Shown here: piece by piece, positions 8,161 to 17,491 of the stretch
Numbering within the stretch: the stretch's first letter is position 1
How the letters are laid out: each line of letters starts with the position of its first letter
NCBI RefSeq assembly: GCF_000265295.1
Contig: NC_018002.1
Location: 372,001-436,000, forward strand
Source: Sulfurospirillum barnesii SES-3
GTDB taxonomy: Bacteria > Campylobacterota > Campylobacteria > Campylobacterales > Sulfurospirillaceae
Direction of reading: 5' to 3'
DNA length: 64,000 nucleotides
Notes under the pieces: generated by a model
What the model saw: only the letters and a program-made list of their open reading frames with translations
Databases searched by the model: none
What the model was told of the DNA's origin: nothing
Position numbers and translations under genes: made by a program

Positions 8161-10040
8161 ATTTCCTTTTAGCGTGGATTGTGCTTATTCCGTTGTGCTC
8201 TTCATTATTTATAGGCTTGGCGTATGTGTATAGCATTACATGTAAACGACTCTCACGGGCGTGGTTTAGCGTTCCAGCTCTGAGTGCTCCTTTTTTAAGT
8301 TTGGCGATAGGGATTTATTTTTTCATACAGATGTTGCACGAATCGCAGGTGTTTTTATACCGTCCTTATCTGTGGCTCAGTATTGATAACTACGACATTC
8401 ATATGGGATTTTTAGGCGATAAGCTCTCTATTTTTATGGTACTTTTCATCACGTTCGTGGGAGGGTTGATTCATCTATATGCCAGTGCGTATATGAAAGA
8501 AGACGAAGGGTATGGAAAGTTTTTTTGCTATTTCAACCTTTTTTTAGCATCGATGTTACTTTTGGTCTTAGCCGATGGGCCGCTTATTATGTTTATTGGG
8601 TGGGAAGGGGTAGGGCTTTGTTCGTACTTACTCATTAGTTTTTATTTTAGCGAGGCATCCAATGTGGTTGCGGGCAATAAAGCCTTTCTTGTCAACCGAG
8701 TCGGGGATATGGGGTTTTTAATAGGTCTTGCGCTGCTTTATTTTTACTGTGGGGATTATGGGTTTGATTATGCTTCGATTGAAGCGAAAATGGCAGGGGT
8801 TCCTTCATGGGTTTTACCCCTAGCAGGGCTTGCTCTTTTTGTGGGTGCTATGGGAAAATCAGCGCAAATTCCGCTCTACGTTTGGCTTCCAGATGCGATG
8901 GCAGGTCCCACACCTGTTTCAGCACTCATTCACGCCGCAACCATGGTCACAGCGGGTGTGTACATGGTGACACGCTTTTCCTTTTTGTATGAGATGATTC
9001 CACACATCGGTCTGTTTATCGCTTACATCGGAGCGTTTAGTGCTCTGTTTGCCGCACTTATTGCTACCAAACAAAGCGATATTAAAAAGATTTTGGCGTA
9101 TTCGACGATGTCACAGCTAGGTTATATGTTTATCGCCGCAGGATTGGGGGCTTATAGCAGTGCGTTGTTTCATGTCTTGACCCATGCGTTTTTTAAAGCG
9201 CTTTTATTTATGGGAGCAGGAGCGGTGATTGTCATGATGCACCATGAACAAAATATCTTTAAGATGGGACAGATGCGTCTGGTTTCCAAAGTGGTGTACG
9301 GTACGATGTTGATTGCAACGCTTGCTATTAGCGGTATTCCTCCTTTTTCAGGGTTCTTTAGCAAAGATGAGATTTTATTGGTGGCGTTTGGCAGTGGGCA
9401 TTATGGCTTATGGGCGATAGGTGTGCTAAGCGCTATCCTTACAGCGTACTATATGTTTCGCCTCTTTTTTGTTGTTTTTGAGGGGAAAAACGCTTTACAT
9501 GTAAAGCACGCACATGATGTCTCATGGGTGATGAAAGCACCTTTGGTGATTCTTGCTTTAGGTGCTCTTGGCGCTGGATTTTTAGGACTTCCTGAGCTTT
9601 TGGGAGGTTCTCATGGCATAGGTGTGTGGCTTGGCGAGTGGGGCAGACGTGCGTTACATGTAAGTCATACAACCGAGTGGGTACTTATTGGTATCAACAT
9701 TGCCGCATCGGTTCTTGGCATCGCCATCGCTTCGGTGAAATTTAGCCGTTATGATTTGCGCCACGAGCCTCTTCTAAGCGGAGTGATTTACCATAAATTT
9801 TATATTGATGAGCTTTACGATGCTCTTTTTGTACGTCCGCTTTTACGCTTGAGTCAAAAGTGTGCTTTTTGGATGGATACCAATGTTGTGGATGCGGTGG
9901 TGATGGGGCTCTCACGTGGGTTTATTCGTATAGGGTATTTGGTCTCTGTCGTGCAAAATGCGAATGTTCGTTTTTACGCATCAATTATGATGTTGGGTGT
10001 CAGTGCGATTGCGCTTTATTTGATTGTGATTGTGGGGTAG
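8157..10040 (+). CDS. nuoL: NADH-quinone oxidoreductase subunit L
   Basis: 627 residues; the distal antiporter-like proton pump of complex I with the long lateral helix. Family motifs include FIGWEGVGLCSYLLI, the KSAQIPLYVWLPDAMAGPTPVSALIHAA core (central Lys, Pro and His), KKILAYSTMSQLGYM and SGIPPFSGFFSKDEIL. Length fits the family. The gene contains three TTACATGTAA copies (8236, 9495, 9654). One is read as Thr-Cys and two as Leu-His-Val, in poorly conserved loops, suggesting the word is tolerated as DNA rather than needed as protein. Confidence 0.96.
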   Translation: MNFLLAWIVLIPLCSSLFIGLAYVYSITCKRLSRAWFSVPALSAPFLSLAIGIYFFIQMLHESQVFLYRPYLWLSIDNYDIHMGFLGDKLSIFMVLFITFVGGLIHLYASAYMKEDEGYGKFFCYFNLFLASMLLLVLADGPLIMFIGWEGVGLCSYLLISFYFSEASNVVAGNKAFLVNRVGDMGFLIGLALLYFYCGDYGFDYASIEAKMAGVPSWVLPLAGLALFVGAMGKSAQIPLYVWLPDAMAGPTPVSALIHAATMVTAGVYMVTRFSFLYEMIPHIGLFIAYIGAFSALFAALIATKQSDIKKILAYSTMSQLGYMFIAAGLGAYSSALFHVLTHAFFKALLFMGAGAVIVMMHHEQNIFKMGQMRLVSKVVYGTMLIATLAISGIPPFSGFFSKDEILLVAFGSGHYGLWAIGVLSAILTAYYMFRLFFVVFEGKNALHVKHAHDVSWVMKAPLVILALGALGAGFLGLPELLGGSHGIGVWLGEWGRRALHVSHTTEWVLIGINIAASVLGIAIASVKFSRYDLRHEPLLSGVIYHKFYIDELYDALFVRPLLRLSQKCAFWMDTNVVDAVVMGLSRGFIRIGYLVSVVQNANVRFYASIMMLGVSAIALYLIVIVG

Positions 10041-10043
10041 AGG

Positions 10044-11522
10044 ATGGAAGTAGGAATTCTTTCGGTCATTATATTTTTGCCAATGGTTATGGCATTTTCT
10101 CTTCTTTTATTGCCTGTAAATACTGCGTGGACACGAGCTATTGCCTTTAGTGTTTCGGTGGTGATTTTTTGTTTGGCGTTTTATATTTATCAGCAGTTTG
10201 ACCCTCATGGGGGAATGCAGTTTCGAGAATACCATCCGTGGATTAAAAGCTATGGGATTCATTACAGCCTTGGGTTGGATGGTTTTTCGCTGATTGTTTT
10301 GATGTTAATCGCAACACTGATTCCCAGTGCTTACTTATTATTATGGAAAAACAATCGCTCAAAAAGCTATTGGATTAGTATGTTACTCATTCAATCGGGT
10401 ATTAGTGGGACACTCTTTTCGCTGGATTTGATTTTGTTCTACTTTTTTTGGGAAGCGATGTTATTGCCTGTCTTTATGATTATTGGTCTTTTTGGAAGTG
10501 GCAATCGTGTTTTTTCAACATTGAAGGTGACGATTTATACCATCATGGGCTCTTTGTTTATGTTTGTGAGTATTTTGTATTTGGGCGTGGCGTATTATTA
10601 TGAGTTTGCGATGTGGAGTTTTGAGATGAGCGATATTGCGACCATCTCAACCTTGCAGTATGAGCAAAAAGTATTGCTTTTTTTAGGCTTCATGCTCGCT
10701 TTTGCCATTAAAATTCCACTTTTTCCGTTTCATTCATGGCTTTTAGAAACCTATTCAAACTCTCCCACGGGCGGTGTTTTTTTACTCTCATCCATTATGG
10801 CAAAACTGGGTGTTTATGCCCTAGTGCGTTTTGTTCTGCCAATTTTTCCTGATATTTTTGTTTTAGCAGCCCCCTTTTTGATAGGGCTTGGGCTTTTTGG
10901 CTTAATCTATTTTGGTATTGCCGCCTTATCGCAACATACCATCAAAAAGATGCTTGCTTACTCTTCGGCATCGCATTTAGGCTTTATCACCGCAGGTGTC
11001 TTTTCTTTGAATGTGCATGGCATGATGGGCAGTGCGTATCTTATCGTCGCACATGCGATTGCCACGGGAGGGCTTTTTTTACTCGTGGGGGTGATGGAGC
11101 GAAATTTGGGTATTCGCTCTCTTGATCAGCTTGGAGGCATCGCACACAAAGCACCGCTTTTTACCGTTTTTTTTGCGATTATGGTTTTGTGTACGGTGGG
11201 AATCCCTGGTACGAATGGTTTTGTGGCAGAACTGCTCATTATATTAGGTATTTTTAAATTCAATAGTCTCTTAGGCATTGTTGCGGCATTAACGGTTTTG
11301 GTGGCGGCAAGTTATATGTTATGGTTGTTTCAAAAAGCCATTTTGGTGCGCTCAAACAACGATGTCTCACGCATGGTGGATTTAGATGGTAAAGAAATCT
11401 TGGGGCTTTTACCGCTTTCACTTTTGATTATTGCGATGGGTGTTTATCCTGATTTTTTCCTCTATAAGATAGAACCTACCATTCATTACTATCTTAACGA
11501 ACTTTTACATGTAGGAGGATAG
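10044..11522 (+). CDS. nuoM: NADH-quinone oxidoreductase subunit M
   Basis: 492 residues; the second antiporter-like subunit. Motifs: FFWEAMLLPVFMIIGLFG with the proton-channel Glu, AFAIKIPLFPFHSWLLETYSN (pumping Lys/His), KKMLAYSSASHLGFITAG, and GIPGTNGFVAELLII. About 14 transmembrane helices. It starts 3 bases after the nuoL stop; its last codons run through a one-mismatch TTACATGTAG. Confidence 0.96.
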   Translation: MEVGILSVIIFLPMVMAFSLLLLPVNTAWTRAIAFSVSVVIFCLAFYIYQQFDPHGGMQFREYHPWIKSYGIHYSLGLDGFSLIVLMLIATLIPSAYLLLWKNNRSKSYWISMLLIQSGISGTLFSLDLILFYFFWEAMLLPVFMIIGLFGSGNRVFSTLKVTIYTIMGSLFMFVSILYLGVAYYYEFAMWSFEMSDIATISTLQYEQKVLLFLGFMLAFAIKIPLFPFHSWLLETYSNSPTGGVFLLSSIMAKLGVYALVRFVLPIFPDIFVLAAPFLIGLGLFGLIYFGIAALSQHTIKKMLAYSSASHLGFITAGVFSLNVHGMMGSAYLIVAHAIATGGLFLLVGVMERNLGIRSLDQLGGIAHKAPLFTVFFAIMVLCTVGIPGTNGFVAELLIILGIFKFNSLLGIVAALTVLVAASYMLWLFQKAILVRSNNDVSRMVDLDGKEILGLLPLSLLIIAMGVYPDFFLYKIEPTIHYYLNELLHVGG

Positions 11523-11524
11523 GG

Positions 11525-13027
11525 ATGCTTATAGAACTGAGTTATCTTTTGCCCTTGATTATTGTTGGTGTGGGGGCTATTGTTTTGATGGTGCTCTCGC
11601 CTGTCAAATATTTCTCGATGGAGCATTTTTCACTGATGAGTTTTAGTGTGATTTTAATGGCTCTGGGAAGCAACGTCTACTATTTTGGCGAATTGCGTAC
11701 CAGTTTTCCTTTTGAAGACATTTTTTCAAAGATGATTATTGATGATAGTTATGCGGTCTATTTTGATTCTATCTTACTGAGTGGCGCTCTCGTGACATCG
11801 TTGGTTGGAACGCACTATTTTCAAACCAAACGCCATTTCAAAAAAGAGTTTTTTTCCCTCTTTCTTTTTTCGGTGTTTGGGATGATGCTTTTAGTGCATG
11901 CCAATGAGTTAATCACCGCTTTTATCGCTCTTGAAATCGCTTCTTTGTCCTTATATGTGATGGTAGGGTTTCAAAAAAACGATGACCGTCGGGTAGAGGC
12001 AAGCTATCAATACTTAGTCTTAGGCTCACTCTCAGGCATTTTCTTTTTGCTAGGCACAGCACTCATTTATGCAGGGCTTGGAACAACGGTTTTGGGCGAT
12101 TTGGGAAGAGCACTTGATGCAATGATGGGAAGAGATGTTTCCTTAGTCGTGATAGGCGGAACCTTTTTACTGGTGACGTTTTTATTTAAAATCTCCGCCT
12201 TTCCTTTTCACAATTGGACGATTGATGTCTATGATGGCTCACCCCTTCCTGTCACGGCGTTTATGGCAGCAACCTTTAAAGTGGCTATTTTTGGATTTAT
12301 CTTACGCTTAATGTTAGTAGATTTAGACCCGATTCGGGATATGTGGGATAGTTTATTTGTGGTGATTATCATTGCAACGCTCTTATATGGCAGTTTGATG
12401 GCGATTATCCAGAAGAGTTTAAAGCGAATGTTGGCGGCTTCGAGTATCGTGCATACGGGGTATTTGCTCATTGCTTTTGTCTCCATTGGGGTTTTAGGGG
12501 AGAGTGCTTCAAGTTCGATTATTTATTATCTTGTCGCCTATTTTCTCTCGGCCATGGGAGCGTTTGGGCTCATTTCGTACATCACCTCGGATGATCAAAA
12601 ACGTGTCACGTATGAAGATTTTCGAGGCTTTGCGCATGTGCATCCGTATATGGCGGCGATGCTCAGCATCTTTATGCTCTCTTTAGCAGGACTTCCAACC
12701 ACCATAGGCTTTGTTGGCAAGTTTTATATCTTCACAGGAGCCATTGAAGCAGGTTACACCCTTTTAGCGGTGTGTGGCGTGAGTGCCACGTTTGTTTCGA
12801 TTTATTACTACTTCAAGTTGATTGCGCTGATGTATTTTTACCCTGCGTGTGAGTCTGAATATGAAAATGTCCTAACGCTTCGAGGGATTACTCCCATTAC
12901 GATAGGATTTATTGCCCTTGCCGTTATTTGGGGTGGTATTGGTAACACGTTTATCGCCTATTTTCCAGGGGTTGATTTTCTTATCGATACCGCAAGACTT
13001 TCGTACATGTCACTTTTCATCAAATAG
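11525..13027 (+). CDS. nuoN: NADH-quinone oxidoreductase subunit N
   Basis: 500 residues; the third antiporter-like subunit. Recognisable by FKISAFPFHNWTIDVYDGSP, KSLKRMLAASSIVHTGYLLI and LAGLPTTIGFVGKFYIF. It is the last gene of the plus-strand nuo half. Its final Lys codon and TAG stop form one arm of the 30-bp palindrome shared with the convergent nuoF. Confidence 0.95.
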   Translation: MLIELSYLLPLIIVGVGAIVLMVLSPVKYFSMEHFSLMSFSVILMALGSNVYYFGELRTSFPFEDIFSKMIIDDSYAVYFDSILLSGALVTSLVGTHYFQTKRHFKKEFFSLFLFSVFGMMLLVHANELITAFIALEIASLSLYVMVGFQKNDDRRVEASYQYLVLGSLSGIFFLLGTALIYAGLGTTVLGDLGRALDAMMGRDVSLVVIGGTFLLVTFLFKISAFPFHNWTIDVYDGSPLPVTAFMAATFKVAIFGFILRLMLVDLDPIRDMWDSLFVVIIIATLLYGSLMAIIQKSLKRMLAASSIVHTGYLLIAFVSIGVLGESASSSIIYYLVAYFLSAMGAFGLISYITSDDQKRVTYEDFRGFAHVHPYMAAMLSIFMLSLAGLPTTIGFVGKFYIFTGAIEAGYTLLAVCGVSATFVSIYYYFKLIALMYFYPACESEYENVLTLRGITPITIGFIALAVIWGGIGNTFIAYFPGVDFLIDTARLSYMSLFIK

Positions 13028-13050
13028 CCTTTACATGTAAAGGCTATTTG
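13021..13050. terminator. Perfect 30-bp palindrome between nuoN and nuoF (bidirectional terminator)
   Basis: All 30 bases are self-complementary with TTACATGTAA (13031-13040) at the centre. The left arm includes the nuoN stop (13025-13027) and the right arm the nuoF stop (13044-13046). A hairpin with a CATG loop could form in RNA from either strand. There is no clear long T-tract, so termination strength is uncertain. Confidence 0.75.
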
Positions 13051-14288
13051 AGCAATGCTTCAAACTCTTCACGAAATTTTTTAAGATAGCTTTGCGCGAT
13101 AAACGCCACCGAGGGCGCAAAAACACAAATGGTTTTTCCATTGAGCATATCACAGACATCCAGCAACGTTTCAATGTCTTGATGTGTTCCTTTGCCTTGT
13201 AAGATTTTTTCTAAAATGTTATCGACCCAGCCTGTTCCTTCTCGACACGGAGTGCATTGACCGCACGATTCGTGGTGGTAGAACTCAAAGAGGTTTTTCA
13301 TCGCTTCAGGGATGCTCACCTCTTCATCCATCACGATCATACCACCTGTTCCTAACGATGAGCCATGCGCTTTGAGACTTTCGTAATCAAGCGTTATAGC
13401 TTCAATCTCATCGGCTCGCAAGATTTGCACAGAAGAGCCTCCTGGAATCACCGCTTTAAGTTTTTTGCCCCCTGTAATACCACCGCAAAGGGAGTAAATC
13501 ACCTCTTTCATCGACGTGCCATAGGGGAGTTCATACACCCCTGGTTTTTCCACATGTCCGCTGATGCCAAAAAGCATGGTTCCAGGACTCTCCGCCGTTC
13601 CGTACGCGCGATAGGCTTCATAGCCTTGTTCGATAATAAAAGGAACAGAAGCGATGGTTTCGACATTGTTTACCACCGTGGGGCAACCAAAAAACCATTC
13701 AGGCTCTTTGCCTTTTGGCTTAAGACGTGGATGCCCACGTTTTCCCTCTAATGATTCTAAAAGAGCGGTTTTCTCACCGCAAATGTACGCACCAGCACCT
13801 CGGTGAAGCGTTACATGTAACGTATAGTCATGCCCTAAAATGCGCTCTCCTAAAATGCCAGCCGCATAAGCTTCATCAATCGCTTCTTGGACTCTTTGTG
13901 CCCAAAAAACATATTCACCACGAATATAGATGTAAGCATGGTGTGCGTCTATGGCGTAACTTGAACAGATGATGCCCTCAAGAAGCAAATGCGGATCAAA
14001 CTCCAAAATTTGCCTGTCTTTAAAAGTTCCTGGTTCACTCTCATCGGCGTTCACAACCAAATAGACGGGTTTTTCACTAGCTCTTGGAATGAGTCGCCAC
14101 TTTTCTCCCGTATGTGCCCCACCACCCCCTTTGCCACGAAGCCCACTTTTTTCCACTTCACTCGTAACCGCATCGGGGCTCATCGAAAAAAGTTTCACTA
14201 ACGAGCCGTAGCGTCCGTTTTCACGGGCAACACGTAGTGTGTGGGAGAGTGGAATATCAAAATTTTTACTGACGATTTTGACCATCAT
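13044..14288 (-). CDS. nuoF: NADH-quinone oxidoreductase subunit F with altered nucleotide pocket
   Basis: 414 residues; the FMN subunit that normally oxidises NADH. Conserved: LVVNADESEPGTFKDR, FFGCPTVVNNVET, and the N3 4Fe-4S ligands SCGQCTPCREGTGW with a later TIC. Unusual: the FMN/NADH glycine loop reads GLRGKGGGGAHTGEKW where the family has GLRGRGGAGFPTGLKW, so the aromatic residue that stacks on NADH adenine is Ala. The following KWSF-type aromatic is Leu, and the normal ICGEETALL reads ICGEKTALL, an acidic-to-Lys change beside the cofactor. It may use another donor or dinucleotide. It overlaps nuoE by 4 bases. Confidence 0.93.
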   Translation of the reverse strand: MMVKIVSKNFDIPLSHTLRVARENGRYGSLVKLFSMSPDAVTSEVEKSGLRGKGGGGAHTGEKWRLIPRASEKPVYLVVNADESEPGTFKDRQILEFDPHLLLEGIICSSYAIDAHHAYIYIRGEYVFWAQRVQEAIDEAYAAGILGERILGHDYTLHVTLHRGAGAYICGEKTALLESLEGKRGHPRLKPKGKEPEWFFGCPTVVNNVETIASVPFIIEQGYEAYRAYGTAESPGTMLFGISGHVEKPGVYELPYGTSMKEVIYSLCGGITGGKKLKAVIPGGSSVQILRADEIEAITLDYESLKAHGSSLGTGGMIVMDEEVSIPEAMKNLFEFYHHESCGQCTPCREGTGWVDNILEKILQGKGTHQDIETLLDVCDMLNGKTICVFAPSVAFIAQSYLKKFREEFEALLK

Positions 14289-14764
14289 GAGGCACTTCCA
14301 TCGATAAGTTCATCCAGCTTTTCAAGGGTGAGATTTTCCACATAATCATCATTCAAGCTCATGCATGGAGCCGTGCCACACGAGCCTAGACATTCGACCA
14401 AAGAGAAGGTAAATTTCCCATCTTTCGTGGTTTGTCCTGGCTTAATTCCCAGACGATTTTCGATATGCGCTTGCATGGTTTGTGCGCCTCGAAGCATACA
14501 CGAGAGTGTTTTGCACAGTTGGATATGATATTTTCCCACAGAGGCAAGGTTAAACATCGTGTAAAAAGAGGCAACAGAGTAGACATCCATTGCAGAACAT
14601 TCTAATTTTTGAGCTAAAAACTGCATCGCCTCAGGGCTAATCCATCCTTCTTGATACTGCACCATCCAAAGAGAGGGAAGCATGAGCGAACTTTTTTCAG
14701 GGTAACGCTCTAAAAGAGCTCTAAATTTGGTTTCATTTTCTTGGGAAAAAGCAAAAGAACTCAT
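14285..14764 (-). CDS. nuoE: NADH-quinone oxidoreductase subunit E
   Basis: 159 residues; thioredoxin-fold [2Fe-2S] (N1a) protein that pairs with NuoF. The four ligands are in CKTLSC and [11 protein letters not shown], all present. The N-terminal four-helix part ([18 protein letters not shown]) is typical. Presence of NuoE contrasts with Campylobacter and Helicobacter, where E and F are replaced by unrelated small proteins (known from those genera). It overlaps both neighbours by 4 bases. Confidence 0.94.
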   Translation of the reverse strand: MSSFAFSQENETKFRALLERYPEKSSLMLPSLWMVQYQEGWISPEAMQFLAQKLECSAMDVYSVASFYTMFNLASVGKYHIQLCKTLSCMLRGAQTMQAHIENRLGIKPGQTTKDGKFTFSLVECLGSCGTAPCMSLNDDYVENLTLEKLDELIDGSAS

Positions 14765-16428
14765 CGGTCTAACTCTCCTGCGATGATATTAAGGCTTCCA
14801 AGGCTCAGTACGGCATCGGCTATCATGCCGCCCTCCACAATGTGCGGATACGCCGCCATCGCATAAAAACAAGGAGGTCTGACTTTGACTTTATAAGGCG
14901 TTCCACTCCCATCGCTAATGATGAAAAATCCCAATTCGCCATTACCGCCCTCAATGGCACGGTAGTACTCTTTAGCAGGGACTTTAACCCCTTCATAGAT
15001 GAGCTTAAACTGGTTCATTAAGCCCTCAATGTTGGAGTAAACCGCTTGTTTGGATGGAAGCGAGATAGAAGCATCTTTGACGCAAATAGCACCATTTGGA
15101 AGTCTGGTGTAGGCTTGAGTGATGATACGAATACTTTGGCGAATCTCTTCAAAGCGTACCATCATTCTATCGTACACATCGCCCACACTGCCTAACGCCA
15201 TATCAAAATCAAAGGTTTCATAGTGATAATAGGGCTCACTCACACGCACGTCATAAGGCACCCCACACGCCCGCAAATTAGGGCCACTCAAACCACGGTT
15301 AATGGCTTCTTCTTGGGTGATAATACCTACATTTTGTGTTCTATCGTGAAAAATACGGTTGTGCTCAATCAGCCTAAGGGTATCGCCCATGCCCTCTTCA
15401 ATGGCTTTAATACAGGCTTTTAAATCTTCCCCAAACCCATCATACAGATCATAACTCATCCCACCGATGCGCATATACGAGTTGGTAAGGCGAGCTCCTG
15501 TGAGTTTGGAGAGCAAGGAGTAGACCACTTCTCGTGGGTTGTAAAGGTACCAATAATTGGTCAATGCGCCCATATCCACCAAAATAGCCGCTAAACAAAC
15601 GAGATGGTCGATGATGCGAGAGAGTTCACCGATCATGACACGGATAAATTTTGCACGCTCCGGCAAATCCACCCCCAACATTCCCTCAACCGTATGCGCA
15701 AAAGCGATGTTGTTTAAAATCGCAGAACAGTAATTGAGACGGTCGGTATAGGGAATAATTTGGTTATAGGTATGGTTTTCGCACGATTTTTCAAAACCAC
15801 GGTGTAAATAGCCGATTTCACTCACCGCACACACGATGCTTTCCCCATCTAAAGCGACAAAGTTACGAATCGTCCCATGACTTGCAGGGTGGGCAGGCCC
15901 TAGATTTAAAAACATCAAACCCTCTTCTTTATCCAGTCCTTTTTTCTTTAAACGAGGTGTCATCTCATCCATCAAATCATCACTTCGGTGGCACAACTGC
16001 CCTTTAGTGATGGGATAATCTTTGCGTAAAGGATGACCGATAAACTCTTTGTGATTTAAAATACGTTTTAAATTGGGGTGATTTTTAAAGCTAATACCGT
16101 ACTGATCCCAAATTTCTCGCTCCGCCCAGTTGGCAGATTTGAATAACGATGTGATGCTTTGTGTTGCTAAAGAGGTATCGATAAAGGTTTTAATCGTGAT
16201 GAGGTTTTTAAAATGCTTATCACGCAAAAGATAGACAATGGCAAAACGCTCTGGCATTTTTTCTTTACATGTAAGATAATCAATCGCCGTCATATCGACT
16301 AAAAAATGGTAACCATCGTCGTGTTTGAGTACATGTAAAACATTTTGAATGAGCTCTTTGTCCACGATGTAAGCACCCTGCGCATCAAGAGCGTATTGGT
16401 TGGCAAAAACTTCTTTAAAGTGTTTCAT
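14761..16428 (-). CDS. nuoCD: NADH-quinone oxidoreductase, fused subunits C and D
   Basis: 555 residues from the chosen ATG, preceded by AAAGGG and overlapping the nuoB end by 14 bases; the frame is open 87 bases further back, inside nuoB. Residues 1 to about 150 form the NuoC (30-kDa) domain, including [20 protein letters not shown]. NuoD follows from [21 protein letters not shown] onward, with the HRGFEK quinone-site segment and a C-terminal [10 protein letters not shown] fusion is also found in E. coli. It contains one exact and one near copy of TTACATGTAA. Confidence 0.94.
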   Translation of the reverse strand: MKHFKEVFANQYALDAQGAYIVDKELIQNVLHVLKHDDGYHFLVDMTAIDYLTCKEKMPERFAIVYLLRDKHFKNLITIKTFIDTSLATQSITSLFKSANWAEREIWDQYGISFKNHPNLKRILNHKEFIGHPLRKDYPITKGQLCHRSDDLMDEMTPRLKKKGLDKEEGLMFLNLGPAHPASHGTIRNFVALDGESIVCAVSEIGYLHRGFEKSCENHTYNQIIPYTDRLNYCSAILNNIAFAHTVEGMLGVDLPERAKFIRVMIGELSRIIDHLVCLAAILVDMGALTNYWYLYNPREVVYSLLSKLTGARLTNSYMRIGGMSYDLYDGFGEDLKACIKAIEEGMGDTLRLIEHNRIFHDRTQNVGIITQEEAINRGLSGPNLRACGVPYDVRVSEPYYHYETFDFDMALGSVGDVYDRMMVRFEEIRQSIRIITQAYTRLPNGAICVKDASISLPSKQAVYSNIEGLMNQFKLIYEGVKVPAKEYYRAIEGGNGELGFFIISDGSGTPYKVKVRPPCFYAMAAYPHIVEGGMIADAVLSLGSLNIIAGELDR

Positions 16429-16942
16429 CAAGAAGCCCTTTAAATGCTCTTTGTGTACGCTCTTTGATGATGCTTTCATTTTCATATTGGAGTTTTTGAA
16501 TCTGAAGGAGCGCATCTAAAAAAGCTTCAGGGCGTGGAGGACATCCTGCGATGTAAACATCCACAGGAATAATCGCATCAATACCTTGTAGCGTCGTATA
16601 GTTATCGTAAAACCCCCCACTGCACGCACACGCTCCTGCGCTAATCACCCATTTAGGCTCAGTCATTTGGTCGTAAATCTTTTTTAAAATAGGCGCTTGT
16701 TTGTAGCTAATGGTTCCTGCAACAATGAGTAAGTCCGCTTGTCTGGGTGAAAAGCGTACCACTTCAGCGCCAAAACGTGAAATATCATACGTGCTACTTG
16801 CCACACTCATAAACTCGATGGCACAACACGCCGTTCCAAAAACATACGGCCACATGGAAGATTCTCTTGCCCAGTTAATGGCATTATCCAGTTTTGTTGT
16901 TATCACGCTGTTTCCAAAAATTGCCTCAGCCCCTACTGCCAT
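16415..16942 (-). CDS. nuoB: NADH-quinone oxidoreductase subunit B
   Basis: 175 residues; carries terminal cluster N2 next to the quinone. Ligands visible: the adjacent Cys pair in [10 protein letters not shown], Cys in GACACSGG and in [24 protein letters not shown] and [12 protein letters not shown] are family signatures. It overlaps nuoA upstream by 10 bases and nuoCD downstream by 14 bases. Confidence 0.96.
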   Translation of the reverse strand: MAVGAEAIFGNSVITTKLDNAINWARESSMWPYVFGTACCAIEFMSVASSTYDISRFGAEVVRFSPRQADLLIVAGTISYKQAPILKKIYDQMTEPKWVISAGACACSGGFYDNYTTLQGIDAIIPVDVYIAGCPPRPEAFLDALLQIQKLQYENESIIKERTQRAFKGLLDETL

Positions 16943-17295
16943 TTTAATGCCCCTATTCGGTAAATATAAATAAGACCTAAAAGTAAAAGTGTTACGAAAG
17001 TAAACATTTCAAACAAACCAAAGTAACCTAACTCTCGCACATTAACCGCCCATGGAAACATAAAGATGATTTCAACATCAAAAAGGACAAATAAAATAGC
17101 CACAAGATAAAACTTGGCACTAAAGCGGCTTTCACTCGAACCAATAGGGGTTGTGACACCACTTTCATAGGGAGTGTTTTTTGTTTTTTGAGTCGATTCA
17201 TTAGGCCCTAACTTTTTACTCAGCAAAAAGAGAATGGGCAACAAGAGTGTGAGAAACAGAACAATACTCGAAGCTAAAAAGAGTTCATGGGGCAT
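16933..17295 (-). CDS. nuoA: NADH-quinone oxidoreductase subunit A
   Basis: 120 residues with three transmembrane helices. It has the conserved YESGV segment with its Cys replaced (NTPYESGVTTPIGSSESRFSA would usually have E-C-G) and FVLFDVEIIFMFPWAV. First gene of the minus-strand nuoA-B-CD-E-F operon. An inverted repeat lies 26-45 bases upstream of its ATG. Confidence 0.93.
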   Translation of the reverse strand: MPHELFLASSIVLFLTLLLPILFLLSKKLGPNESTQKTKNTPYESGVTTPIGSSESRFSAKFYLVAILFVLFDVEIIFMFPWAVNVRELGYFGLFEMFTFVTLLLLGLIYIYRIGALKWQ

Positions 17296-17320
17296 AGGGT
17301 GTCTTTTAATGTGATTTTAG

Positions 17321-17340
17321 GTTAATACGTCGATATTAAC
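17321..17340. promoter_or_regulatory. Inverted repeat upstream of nuoA, candidate operator
   Basis: GTTAATA (17321-17327) and TATTAAC (17334-17340) are perfect arms separated by 6 bases, 26 bases before the nuoA start in the divergent nuoA/csd6-like gap. The dyad is of transcription-factor size. The regulator is unknown. Confidence 0.35.
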
Positions 17341-17452
17341 GAAAGTAGAGTAAAACAGACCTTATGTCTCTTTTAGAAATTTTTACTTTTATTTTTGATA
17401 CATTCTTCTCGAATGTGACTTATATCAAAACATCTTCTAAGTGAGTTTTAAC

Positions 17453-17458
17453 TACAAT
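17453..17458 (+). promoter_or_regulatory. Candidate -10 box for csd6-like gene
   Basis: TACAAT 34 bases before the ATG, in AT-rich DNA. Campylobacterota sigma-70 promoters rely mainly on the -10 box, so the absence of a clear -35 is expected. Confidence 0.4.
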
Positions 17459-17491
17459 GGCTTCTTCAAAATTGTTAATCAAGAGGGATGA

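Noticed and set aside
14761-16515. Possible frameshift or assembly fusion joining nuoC and nuoD
   Set aside because: NuoCD fusions are well known (E. coli and others), the linker is clean, and both domains are intact.
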